Shown: positions 1 through 9,544 of the stretch, one piece after another | Numbering within the stretch: position 1 is the first letter of the stretch | How the letters are laid out: every line of letters begins with the position of its first letter | Origin: Allium sativum | Lineage: Eukaryota; Streptophyta; Magnoliopsida; Asparagales; Amaryllidaceae | Assembly: GCA_030737875.1 (NCBI GenBank) | Contig: CM060922.1 | Span: 761,867,603-761,931,602, forward strand | Reading direction: 5' to 3' | Length of the DNA stretch: 64,000 nucleotides | Notes under the pieces: generated by a model | Seen by the model: the letters and a program-made list of their open reading frames with translations, nothing else | The model's database searches: none | Told to the model about the DNA's origin: nothing | Made by a program: the position numbers and the translations under genes

Positions 1-541
1 CTCATTTATACCTTTATGTCTTATGTCCTTAGAACTATTCATCTGTCTAATGCTTCCTTAATTTATACTTATGCTAGAAATAACTAAAACTCGAAGACGC
101 ATATTTAACTAGTTTGTTTTCTCCTTCTCCCTTCCTACTCCATCCGATTAACAGAGTGGAGGTTCTTAGCAGTGATTCTTGGTTGTTCAGTTCATCTTGG
201 ATTCAGATTCATTTCAAACTCATGTATTGGTTCATTTCTCATTTTCTGATTGTTGTATTGACATTTGAGAGGGATGGTTTTACTTATGTACTCTGCTATT
301 ATGGCTTTCCACGAGATAATTCATTTGGTTTTATGTTCATAATTATTTGTTACTTTGGAAATTTAATAACCATTGTGATTTGACTTGATTTATTTAATGT
401 TGTTTTAAAATTTTTGTTGTGTTTTTATTTTTTTCTTGTGAATTTTAATATTTATGTTCTAACTTTATGTGTTATGCATAAGCGCTTCATAAACCTTAGT
501 GCATCCTCATATGTTGACGTTAAAGGGCGTGGGGTGTTTCA
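1..541 (+). repeat. E1 5' LTR, 3' portion only
   Basis: The window opens inside this LTR. Its end is placed at the TTTCA before a degenerate tRNA-iMet primer site; TTACA would be expected, as in E6. The preceding GGGGTG matches the LTR end of E6 (GGGGTGTTACA). No coding sequence is recognised. The matching 3' LTR starts at 33794, but the two visible parts do not overlap, so they cannot be compared. Confidence 0.72.
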
Positions 542-543
542 TT

Positions 544-555
544 TGGTATTAGAGG
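544..555 (+). other. E1 primer binding site (tRNA-iMet)
   Basis: TGGTATTAGAGG differs at two positions from TGGTATCAGAGC, the complement of the plant initiator-Met tRNA 3' end that is intact in E3, E5 and E6. It lies 2 bases after the LTR end. This fits an old, decayed gypsy element. Confidence 0.7.
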
Positions 556-708
556 CTAAGGTTACAAGATCAGAGAAAAGTTAAAAAAAAAGTATTTTCA
601 GAAGTAAAGTATTTTCAAGTAAAACTTGTTTTTGAAAAATATTCCCTCAAGTCAACTACAATATTCCCTTGATTCCTTTTTGAATCCTTGCCTCTTTTCT
701 TTTTCAGT

Positions 709-1600
709 ATGTCCCAGTATCCTAACTTTCTGGAGGGTGTTCCCATCTCAACATGGTTCCGTAGGTATTTTACGAACTGCGAGGAAGTGATAACATTCAA
801 CTGCAGCCGTGGGAGTCCCACCCAACCGAGCGGCAAATTTTTCTAAGCTATGTAAGGATTTTTCTGCTATGGGCGGTAAGCCATTTCTTAGATCGGAGAG
901 TTTTGTTGATGCTTGTAATTGGCTTAGAAAGACCGATAGTGTATTTGGATTATTAGAGCTTGATGGTAGGAGGAGGATTCACTTAGCTGCCTGGCAACTA
1001 AAAGGAGAGGTGTTGTATTGGTAGGAAGTGGCCAATGTGGGGAAGGCCATTAGGATAGGATGAATTCAAGATAAGTTTGAGAAAAAAATTATCATAAACC
1101 AAAAAAGAAAGGATGCAATTGGAAAAATTCTTGAGTCTGACACAGGACGATCGGTCGGTTAAGGAGTATATGAATAGCTTTAATGAGTTAGCGAGATTTG
1201 GCTTAGATCTGGTTAATATTGCTCATAATAAGGCATTAAAGTTTGTGAGGGGCAGAACAAACCCCTTCAAGGATTAGTGCTGACACACATTCCTATGGGT
1301 GCGATTGCATGAGAATGCGAAGGAGAGTATAGGAGAGTATACATGAGACTAAAACTGAGGTGGCTAAAATGGGTTTTGGGAAAGAAAAGTGGTGGCCCAA
1401 GAAAGGTGGAAAGAAAAAGGGAGAGAAGCTAAATAAAGTGCAAATCAAGAAGGAAGTGAAGTTCCATGGGTGTAGCGTGATAGGGCACTTCGTTAAAGAC
1501 AACAAGATAGCTAAAAAGGGTACTTGCTTTCAGTATAGACATATAGTACATTATAACAGGTAGTTCCCTCAGAGGCAGGGATAAGGAGCAGGTCAATCTG
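709..1600 (+). pseudogene. gag: E1 gag (decayed Ty3/gypsy capsid and nucleocapsid)
   Basis: Capsid/nucleocapsid gene of the old gypsy element. The start is chosen at the ATG after TTTTCAGT, the same context as the intact gag of E6 at 44647. An early stop follows after about 18 residues. Reading resumes from about 838 with KLCKDFSAMGGKPF and a NWL...W core that parallels E6 CKDFKAMGCKNF. Stops and frame changes recur at about 1022, 1275 and 1561. A damaged zinc knuckle (CSVIGHFVKDNK) is visible near 1470. No intact protein can be made. Identity as gag is firm by comparison with E6; exact limits are approximate. Confidence 0.75.
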
Positions 1601-1689
1601 GAGCACAGGTTCATGCACTTGAGGTGGCTCATACCGATGGTAGCAGTTAGGTACAAGGTGAGAAGGTTACCGTAGAAGGTTTAATTTCT

Positions 1690-4240
1690 CTTTTCGACTT
1701 TGCTTTTAGGTCCTTGTTCGATTCCAGTGTGTCTCATTCTTTCATATCAAGTTCTGTTGTTGATAGTCTGTGTCTAGATACTTCTATAGTTTCTGGTCCA
1801 GTACTTGTCTCAAACCCCATAGGAGGTACGACTCACCTATCTATGAGGTTTAGGGGTTTGAGGATTTCTATTCTTGGCATCGAGTTTGATTGTAACACAT
1901 ATGTGTAGGGTTTCATGAGTTACTGGCTTATTCTAGGAATGGATTGGCTGGCCATGTATTGTGCCATCCTTGACTGTGAAAGGAGGGTTGTGAGGCTTTT
2001 GATGTGCCATGGTAGGAATCTTGAGATTTCCTGCAACCCATGAGGGTTAGTCATGCTCAGTTTCTTTGATTCCCTAGATGCTTTTGTAGACACTCTCAGT
2101 TTAGTGCCCGTAGTTAAAGACTTTCCGGACGTATTCAAGGAGGTGAAAGGGCTACCTCCTATGCGCTGGTTGATTTTCAGATATACTTGGTGGAGAATGC
2201 TAAGCCTATTACATTGCTAGTGCGCCTTATGGCTCCGAGGAAGAGGAAGAAGCTTAGTAAGCAGGTAGGTGAGTTTTTCAAGAAAGGGTTTATTAGACGG
2301 ATTATCTTTGAGTGGCGAGCACCATACGTCTTTGCGGCCAAGCAGACGACTCTCTTTGTTTATGTGTGGATTTTAGAGAATTGAACAAGCTGACAAAGAA
2401 TAATAGACACTCGCTCCCTGGATAGATGACTTGTTCGATTAGTCGGTAGGCGCTTTAGTTTTCTTGCAATTAGATTTAGCTACAGGTCTTCATCAGCTTA
2501 GGGTAGCGGATGATAGCATAGAGACTGCCATTAGGACTCCCAACGAATTCTTTGAGTGGTGCTAGTTATGCCTTTTGGGCTAACCAATGCACTGATGTGT
2601 TTTGTTGATTTGATGAGCCAGGTATTTAGGGAGTTCCTAAGTAAGTTTGTGGTAGTGTTTATTGACGATATAATGGTGTTCTGAGGAGCGAGGACTAGCA
2701 CGCCTTGCACTTGGGAGAGGTCCTCCATACTCTCTGTGCATATTAGCTGAAGGAGAAGTTCTCTAAGTGCCGCTTTTGGTGAAAGGAGGTGATTTTCTTG
2801 GGGCTTGTTGACTCAAGAGATGGTATAGCGGAATCCCACTAAGATTGTCGTAGTGCAGGATTGGAATGCCCTCAAGAAGGTGACAGAGGCGAGTAACTTT
2901 CTAGGTTTGGCGGGATACTATTGGAAGATCGTTAAGGATTTTGTTCGGATCTCAGCTCCGCTTACCCGCCTTATAAAGAAAAACCTAGTATATGCTCAGG
3001 ATGTGAACTACGAGGATGCATTCTGACGTCGAAGAAGGATCTCAAATCAACTCCAGTATTGACTCTTTTAGTTGGTACGAAGATGTTCACTGTATATACA
3101 GACACTTGTGGCACAGGTTTAGGTGTGATGCTTATGTAGGATGGTAGGGTTGACTGCTACGGGAGTAAGCAATTGAGGGTATATGAGAAGAATTACCTTA
3201 CCCACGATTTGGAGCTAGCGGCGTCAGTGTTTGCGCTTAAGTCTTGAAGACATTATTTATTAGGTAAGTGGTTTGAGCTATACACTAACCATAAATCTCT
3301 TAAGTACTTGCTTTTGCCAAAGGATCTTAATTTTCTACGGTAGTGTTGGATGTAGTTTCTTGCATTCTATGACTTTAAGATATCATATACCCTAAGGAAG
3401 GAGATGTAGTGACAAATGTACCGACTAGGCAATGGATGACTTTGAGTCCACTATTCATAAAGCGGCGAAGTTTGGAATTTATCTCATCATTCGATTTTAG
3501 ACCATCTACGGATTATGCACCGGGATTATTGTCATCATTGGAGGTGCGACTTACTCTCTTGGAGTGCATTAGGTCCAGTTAGCGCGAGGATCAACTACTA
3601 GCGGATATCATGGACTGACTCAGCAGAGGAGAGACCTCTAATCACCTTACTTGGTATTCTGTGGATAAGAGAGGGTGGATAAGTTGTGATGGGTGATTAT
3701 GTATTCTTCAAGTTGATGATTTTTTGAGATCGCTTTTAGAGGAGGCTCATCACTCTCAAATGGCCATCCATCCAGGGGGTGATCTGATGTATAGAGACAT
3801 GTGGAAGGTCTTTTCTTGGATTGGGATAAGAAGGATGTGGCAGAGTGCGTGGCTAGATGTATGACTTATCAGAGAGTGAAGGATGAGCAAAGGAAGCATG
3901 GTGGATTGTTTAACCTATGGATGTGCCACAATGGAAGTGGGAGAGCGCCTCGATGGACTTCATAAATGGATTGCTCAAATCGAGGAAGGGCAATACCAGT
4001 ATTTTGGTTATAGTCGATAGGGTTACTAAGAGCGCTCATTTCATCCCAGTTAAGAGTAAGCAGATAGAAGCTTGGTTGACATCAGTGTATCTTAGAGAGG
4101 TCTTCAGACTTCTTGGAGTTCCCTCAAGCATTATTAGTGATAGATACCCCATCTTTACTAGCGAGTTTGAAGGAGCCTGCAGGAGGCATTGGGGACACAA
4201 CTATGACTTAGCACTGCCTATAACGCTCAGACAGATGGAC
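1690..4240 (+). pseudogene. pol: E1 pol part A (protease, RT, RNase H, integrase core), decayed
   Basis: The pieces follow the gypsy order. Protease is near 1710 (LFDSSVSHSF, where LFDTGASHSF is usual). The RT N-terminal part is at 2187-2384. RT continues near 2480 (LDLATG) and 2570-2690, with MPFGLTNA and VFIDDI, the polymerase DD motif. RNase H is near 3080-3340. The integrase core is at 3917-4240 (KWESASMDFINGL, IVDRVTKSAHFIPV, ISDRYPIFTS, then LRQMDKH for HPQTDGQT). Many stops and shifts separate them. The reading breaks where E2 inserts after 4245 and resumes at 10910. The order RT, RNase H, integrase marks Ty3/gypsy, and the chromodomain at 33050-33160 marks a chromovirus. Confidence 0.85.
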
Positions 4241-4864
4241 AAACATGTTGGAGAATGGAGATTTAATGACAACAAACTTATTTCAATATTAATTGATTAT
4301 AAAATATATACTAACACTTTTGTATACAATATGTATACACATATGCAGGATTTATATACAGGAAATATTACTGAAGACTGTACAGTTTAAAGATATTAGA
4401 GATTCATAGTTCAGAGATATGTCAAGACTCATGAGTATTCAAGATTTCAAGAGTTCAAGACTAATATAGTTATAGAGTCTAGATTATGTACGACTCTAAA
4501 TAGCACTCTAGGTTCAAATCCAAATTTTGTTTTTTAACTTCTGTTTTCAATTTCTATCTTCAATCCTCTCTCTTTTATTCTCTCTCTATTTTATTCTCTA
4601 TCCTTTATATTCTTCTTTCCTATTTTAATTTTATTTTCAAAAACTCAAAGTTTTATAAGTTTCATACTTTTACATTTTATATTTATATAGTTTTAAACCT
4701 TATAAATTTATAAATATGTTTATATAGTTTATATTTATGTTTTCATATGATTTCCTACTTTACAATGTTAATTTATAACATTAGAGTTTAAATCAAGAAT
4801 TTCCATAATTATATTTATATCAAAACACTTGAAAAATGTTCAAAAATGAATTTTGAACTAAGGT

Positions 4865-4900
4865 TATGTCGACATATAAAAAACACCATGTCGACATATA
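4865..4900 (+). promoter_or_regulatory. E2 LTR palindrome pair (two ATGTCGACAT)
   Basis: Two copies of a palindrome with core GTCGAC have centres at 4870 and 4892, 22 bp apart. The LTR TATA box lies about 89 bp downstream of the second. The same pair with the same spacing occurs at 7042-7077 and 8555-8587 inside the element. This is probably a binding site for a dimeric factor, host or element encoded; the factor is unknown. Confidence 0.72.
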
Positions 4901-5204
4901 ACTGTCATTTTTTCAATTTTGAAAGGAAGTGTCTTTTCACTAATTGTGACGGTTCTAAATCGTTGCAACCTTTCACACACTATAAAAACGGCTTGAATTC
5001 GAATTTTTAATCATCTCTTTTTCTCTAACTTTACGCTCTTCCATTACACCATTATTCTTAATCATTTTTATGATTTCTACACTTATACTCTGCCGAATTC
5101 AATTCTGTTTTGATCAAACTTCTTCTCTCTACTCATTGCTCTCTGAATCAAGTGCTATTGAACAGTTATAGGGCTGTTTGTAATTGTTTGGGTTATATTG
5201 GTGA

Positions 5205-5350
5205 TAATCGGTAGTAACCCTTGTAGTCGTGAAATCAAGGACAGGTAATCGGTGGTATCCCTTGTAGCCGTGGAATCAAGGAAGGTATACCAGATCAAGT
5301 GTGTGGATGGAAACGGTGGTATCCCTTGTAACCATGAAAATAAGGAGGGT
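5205..5350 (+). repeat. E2 LTR minisatellite (three 35-40 bp units)
   Basis: Three units share the core TATCCCTTGTAGCCGTG followed by AAATCAAGGA, around 5211, 5251 and 5310. Three equivalent units lie at about 10477-10615 in the 3' LTR. The array lies downstream of the TATA box, so it should be transcribed as part of the leader. Confidence 0.7.
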
Positions 5351-5651
5351 TGTAATTGGATTTTGATATAGTAATAAAACTTTATGCAATCCAGTATTTC
5401 GTGGGATTGGATGTAGGAGCAATTCCATGCCAGTATAAAATCTGGTGTGTTCTTTCCTTTTTGTATTTTAGATATGTTTATTTTTTATTTGTGTTTGAAT
5501 CTGTGTCTGTGATTGCGTTTGTGATGATTGATTCATACAGTAGTTCACACAAGTTTTAGATTTTGTTTAAATTCTCAAAACAATATTCACCCCCTCCCCC
5601 AGCTCTAGTATTTGTTTTGCCTTAACGATCCATTCCGCAATCCCTAACAAT

Positions 5652-5663
5652 TGGTATCACAGC
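5652..5663 (+). other. E2 primer binding site (tRNA-iMet)
   Basis: TGGTATCACAGC lies 2 bases after the 5' LTR. It matches the initiator-Met tRNA complement (TGGTATCAGAGC) except for one base. Confidence 0.78.
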
Positions 5664-5709
5664 AAGGTCTTTCAAAAAGTTCATAATCTGGTTTTTGTAA
5701 ATCGTGATA

Positions 5710-6690
5710 ATGGCAACTAACACTGGTAGCAATAATAGTTCTTTTATAGAGGGTCAGACCATTGTTACACCACCATTGTTTAATGGTAGTAATTATTCAT
5801 ATTGGGCATGTATAATGAAAATTTATTTGCAATCAGTAGGTTTAAACACATGGAATAGTACACAAAATGAATATGATGAACCTACAATTGCATTTGCACA
5901 ATGGATAAATGAACAAAAGGCTGCTGCACAAAGCAATTCTAAAGCCATGAATATGTAATTTTGTTCACTAGATAGGAATGAGTTCAATAGAGTGTCAGTA
6001 TGTAAAACTGCTTTTGAAATTTGGAGAACTTTACAAGTTACTCATGAAGGAACTAGTAAAGTTAAACAAACTAAAATAGCAATGTTAGTAAATCAGTTTG
6101 AGTTATTCAAAATGAATGAGAATGAGTTTATTTCAAATATGTATTGCATATTTCAAGAGATAGTGCATTCATTAACAACACTTGGAAAAACTTATTCTGA
6201 AACTGATCAAGTCAGAAAAATACTAAGTTCATTAACTCTATAATGGGATCAGAAAATTTTAGCAATTAAAGAATCCAATGATGTGAATGAAATGAAGATT
6301 GAAGAGTTAATCGAAAATCTGATGTCTTACGAAGTCCAATTACAGAAAAGAAAATAAAACAGGCCAACAGAGAAGAAATCTATTGCATTAAAAGCAACTT
6401 CAAATGATTCTGACTCGAGTAGTGAAGATGATGAAGAAACAACCCTTATGACAAGTCATTTTAGAAAATTTCTGATGGAAGGAAAAATTATAATCAAGGA
6501 AGTTCAAGAAATAATGATGGTCGATGTTATAACTGCTACAAACCAGGTCACATAAACAAAATGTGTCCATATCCAGATAAATCAACCCAATAATTAGACA
6601 ACAGCAATTCGTCAAGAAAGAGAAAGAAAGCATATGCAACAACATTAAGTGATTCAAATTCATCATCAAGTGACGAAGAACCAGAAACTA
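5710..6690 (+). pseudogene. gag: E2 gag (copia-type, UBN2/DUF4219-like), decayed
   Basis: Gag of a Ty1/copia element. From ATG 5710 it reads MATNTGSNNSS, then PLFNGSNYSYWACIMKIYL, the N-terminal motif of copia/UBN2-type gags. It continues in the same frame (FEIWRTLQVTHEGTSKVKQTK, then IEELIENLMSYE) through stops at 5956, 6241 and 6355. A frame change follows. A CCHC zinc knuckle CYNCYKPGHINKMC lies near 6529-6570, and an acidic serine-rich tail (LSDSNSSSSDDEEPE) ends near 6690. The domain order is typical; the stops mean no full protein. Pol does not follow: the next 700 bases are AT-rich and non-coding. Confidence 0.8.
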
Positions 6691-6699
6691 AAAATACAA

Positions 6700-7040
6700 A
6701 TATATGATTTACGACAATTTAGAGTTCAAAAAATTTCGAAGAAAAGGATCAAAAAACTGGATATGCCTTATTTAATTTTTAATTTCATTTGGTTGAATAG
6801 TTGCTTTATTTGTTTGCTTGGATTTGAATTTAAGAATTTAAAATTTAAACTTGAAATTCAAATTTTGAATTTTGAAATTCAAAATAATAATATATTAATA
6901 AAAAAACAAATAAAATAACAAAATAAATTGTTTGTGTGTTTGATAGGATTAGAATTATTTCAGGAAATCGTTAAACCTAAAATATATATTGTCGATGTAA
7001 ATAAAAATCACCAAAATCAAATTCTCTTTGAAAATTAGCC
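6700..7040. other. E2 AT-rich spacer where pol would be expected
   Basis: About 340 bases follow gag, rich in AAATTT and GAATTTTGAATT runs. The short ORFs here are low-complexity and match nothing I know. No DTG, DDE, YVDD or RNase H motif of a copia pol is found in any frame. Confidence 0.6.
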
Positions 7041-7234
7041 TATATGTCGACATACATTTTACTATATGTCGACATATCAGTCAGAAACTTGAAAATTGAA
7101 TTTTGAATTTCAAAAGTTTAAACTTTCAAACTTCCCTCCAACTTTTCAGCAACTCCCAAGGTCTGAAAAGGTGTCATTTCAATCTGAAAAGTTGTGCCTA
7201 TTCAATTCATATCCATTCAAATTCTATATATATA
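7041..7234 (+). promoter_or_regulatory. E2 internal promoter-like module 1
   Basis: Two ATATGTCGACATA palindromes (centres 7048 and 7070, again 22 bp apart) are followed by CAGTCAGAAACTTGAAAATTG, resembling the sequence after the LTR pair. A TATA-like run (TCTATATATATAC, 7223-7235) lies about 190 bp before the env-like ORF. Promoter function is inferred from the repeated layout in the LTR and at 8555-8680. Confidence 0.5.
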
Positions 7235-7423
7235 CATCTATTTTCTTTACCTTTCATTCACAACTCAAAACAATATTCTTCATATTTATTCTCTTCAAAA
7301 GTAATAGCTTCCTCTAGTACATCTTAAAAATTGAAGATAACCAAAACAATCCAAGGCTAACTTTATAATGACAAAGAGGCTGTCAAAACCTATGGTAACT
7401 ATTTAGCAAGTGCTAAAGTTAAC

Positions 7424-8398
7424 ATGGGTGCTTTCGCCGTCTTTAGCGATTTCCCCTCTTATGATCTTACATCTCTCTTCGAACACAACGAAGTCTTGAG
7501 TTTATTTGACTCTCGTTATAACGACGACGTGCATTATCCCAAACTCATTAATATGTTCTATGCGAACCTCAATCGTGGATTTTACGAAGGGAACGAAGAC
7601 CAAATTTGGAGTAATGTTAAAGGAACTCAAATTGTTCTTGATGTCGAACTCTTAGGCACTATTCTAAATTGTAGAAGCACAGGTTCGGATTTTGTTATTG
7701 ATGAAAATGATTTGGAAACCTATCACAACATATTTGAAGATGATGCTCCAATGGAATTCAAAAATCATTACTTTCGTCCAAAAACAAGAATTGTCAACCT
7801 TCTCCTCCAACATACCATCACTCCCCTTTCTGGAAATTTTAACAATCCAACTCTCAAAGTCCAAAAGGCTGTCTTTGCTATTATGGGTTGCTATACTATC
7901 AAATGAGCCGAAATGATTTTAAATGAAATTAAGCCCATAGAATTGTCGTCAAGAGAAAACACTCTCTATTATGGTGTTTATCTCACTCATATTTTCATAT
8001 GCTTTAATGTTGATCTTTATGGAGAAGAATTTGTGTCTAGAAAAGTGTTTGACTCATCAAACATTCATCTCATGCAAATTTCTCTCACTTTCAAACCATA
8101 TGAGACATTCGAAGCCAGACAAGCTCGAATGCAATGAGAATAAGAGCCAATGGAAGTCAAAGAAGAAGAGACTCCTATGGATAGTGTTGAGTATCCCACC
8201 AACACTAAACCCATTTACAAAGAGACGATTATTCAAAATCAAGTGAAAATTGTCAAAACTCAAAAGACGCTTAACAAGAAACTTTTCAAAGTGACCAAAT
8301 TCATGGTTAAGATAGAAGAAATCTTGAAGTCTCACCTCCTTTATCATCATCAAAAAACTAGTCTATCTAGTTTAATCTATCTTTACGTATTCGCTTAA
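7424..8398 (+). pseudogene. E2 envelope-like / plant transposon-like ORF, three stops
   Basis: One reading frame runs from ATG 7424 to TAA 8398 (about 324 codons), broken at 7904-7906 (CTIK*AEM; TGA probably from TGG), 8135-8137 and 8141-8143. The first 160 residues (SRYNDDVHYPKLINMFYANL, then NVKGTQIVLDVELLGTILNC) look like the 'putative plant transposon protein' domain (Transposase_32 type) often annotated as envelope-like in Sirevirus relatives. The C-terminal part is lysine-rich and possibly coiled. I see no clear signal peptide or membrane segment, so true envelope function is doubtful. The family call comes from motif memory, not a search. Confidence 0.55.
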
Positions 8399-8550
8399 AT
8401 TTCCTTGTATTTGCTTTCAAATCTCGTATTTAAATGTGTCTTGATTAGTTGGATGTATTAGCTTTTTATTAAGTAATGAATGAAGTTTTATTTATGATAA
8501 AATCATCTTTATAATATAATAGAGTTCAAAAGAATTCAAATTTTTTACTG
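8399..8550. other. E2 AT-rich spacer
   Basis: Non-coding AT-rich sequence between the env-like ORF and the second internal module. Nothing recognised. Confidence 0.5.
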
Positions 8551-8552
8551 CT

Positions 8553-8680
8553 GTATGTCGACATAAAAATAAGTATATGTTGACATATAACTGCCAGATT
8601 TTCAAATTGTTTCAAATTTTAAAATTAAAATGAACTACTCATGTCCATTCAAAATCCAACGAGTTCCAGACTCTATTTAA
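8553..8680 (+). promoter_or_regulatory. E2 internal promoter-like module 2
   Basis: A palindrome TGTATGTCGACATA (centre 8559) and a second copy with one change (ATATGTTGACATAT, centre 8581) are again exactly 22 bp apart. AACTGCCAGA follows, close to AACTGTCA of the LTR copy. A TATA-like CTCTATTTAAG lies at 8671-8681, about 93 bp after the second palindrome (89 bp in the LTR). It precedes the ORF at 8749. Confidence 0.55.
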
Positions 8681-8748
8681 GACTATTTCTTCCATAGAAT
8701 TTCGTTATTATATTTCTCCTTCTTCCTTATTCATTTCTACTCAAATCC

Positions 8749-9036
8749 ATGGCAAATCCTATTCATAATATAAGTGAAAATCTTGATGAGTCTTTGAATT
8801 CTTTCAAAAAAATTCTTTCCATAGCACTATGTAATCAGCGCAAATTAGAGTTAATTCAAATGAGAATGGTTGAACATCAAGAAAAACATTTTGATGTGAT
8901 TCGTTGGGAGATCTCTTCTCATTTCAGAAACGAAAACATCCAAACATCACATAACACTGAAAAAGAATGGAAGGACATCAAGAAGAACCTAATCACTGGA
9001 CAAGTTGAATGGGTCGAAGTTCCAAGAAACGTTTAA
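8749..9036 (+). CDS. E2 small ORF, 95 residues, function unknown
   Basis: An unbroken ORF whose ATG has a good plant context (TCCATGGCA). The protein starts MANPIHNISENLDES. It is charged and likely helical through its middle (QRKLELIQMRMVEHQEKHF), with a Trp-rich end (EWKDIKK, VEWVEVP). No signal peptide or membrane segment is visible, and I recognise no family. It lies after its own palindrome pair and TATA-like box, in the position of a separate transcription unit. It is the only unbroken frame of length in this element. It could be an accessory protein or chance; 95 codons in AT-rich DNA is suggestive, not conclusive. Confidence 0.42.
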   Translation: MANPIHNISENLDESLNSFKKILSIALCNQRKLELIQMRMVEHQEKHFDVIRWEISSHFRNENIQTSHNTEKEWKDIKKNLITGQVEWVEVPRNV

Positions 9037-9270
9037 TTGTTCGATACGATTTGATTGATTTGTTTGAATTTGATTCAGATTCTGTGATTTGAAACTTTTG
9101 TGTATGTGTGTGTGTACATATATATATATATATATATATTAAGACAAATGGTGTAGTGTGATTTGATTTGGTTTGTATATATAACAAACAAACATATATA
9201 ATTATAATACTTGGATCGGTTTGTATTTAATCATTATATTGTTGGGAATTTCCATTATAGGTTTGTATAG
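9037..9270. other. E2 3' non-coding region with GT and AT simple repeats
   Basis: Contains a GTGTATGTGTGTGTG run near 9100 and an (AT)n tract at 9118-9140, then AT-rich sequence. Nothing coding is seen. Confidence 0.55.
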
Positions 9271-9544
9271 ATTAAGGGGGAGTATTTTTACTTTGAATTA
9301 GTTATTGATTAAGGGGAATATCATAATTGGGTTAGTTCCTTAAGTTCTATTTAAATAGTTATACAATTTAGGGGGAGTACTTTTAGAATTTCTTTTTGAT
9401 AATGCCAAAGGGGGAGAAATTATAAAATATAGACATAGTAGAATTCATATAGATATGGGGAGTATTTGAAGGGTCATCATCAACAAGTATGTATAGGTAT
9501 GATATTTTATAAACTAAGGTTGTCATCATCAAAAAGGGGGAGAT
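9271..9544 (+). promoter_or_regulatory. E2 array of polypurine-tract-like motifs
   Basis: Six G-rich purine tracts lie upstream of the 3' LTR: near 9273 (AAGGGGGAG), 9311 (AAGGGGAA), 9371 (GGGGGAG), 9408 (AAAGGGGGAGAAA), 9457 (GGGGAG) and 9531 (AAAAAGGGGGAGA). The last abuts the LTR and is the functional candidate for plus-strand priming. Iterated tracts of this kind are a reported hallmark of Sireviruses. Confidence 0.75.

Larger units (their letters stand above)
4246..5649 (+). repeat. E2 5' LTR
   Basis: Begins TGTTGGAGAATGG and ends CCCTAACA, pairing with 9545-10904 by eye at somewhat over 90% identity. It contains a pair of ATGTCGACAT palindromes (4865-4900), a TATA box (CTATAAAAACGG, about 4979-4990) and three copies of a 35-40 bp repeat (5205-5350). 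Between about 4270 and 5050 it is very AT-rich. Confidence 0.92.
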
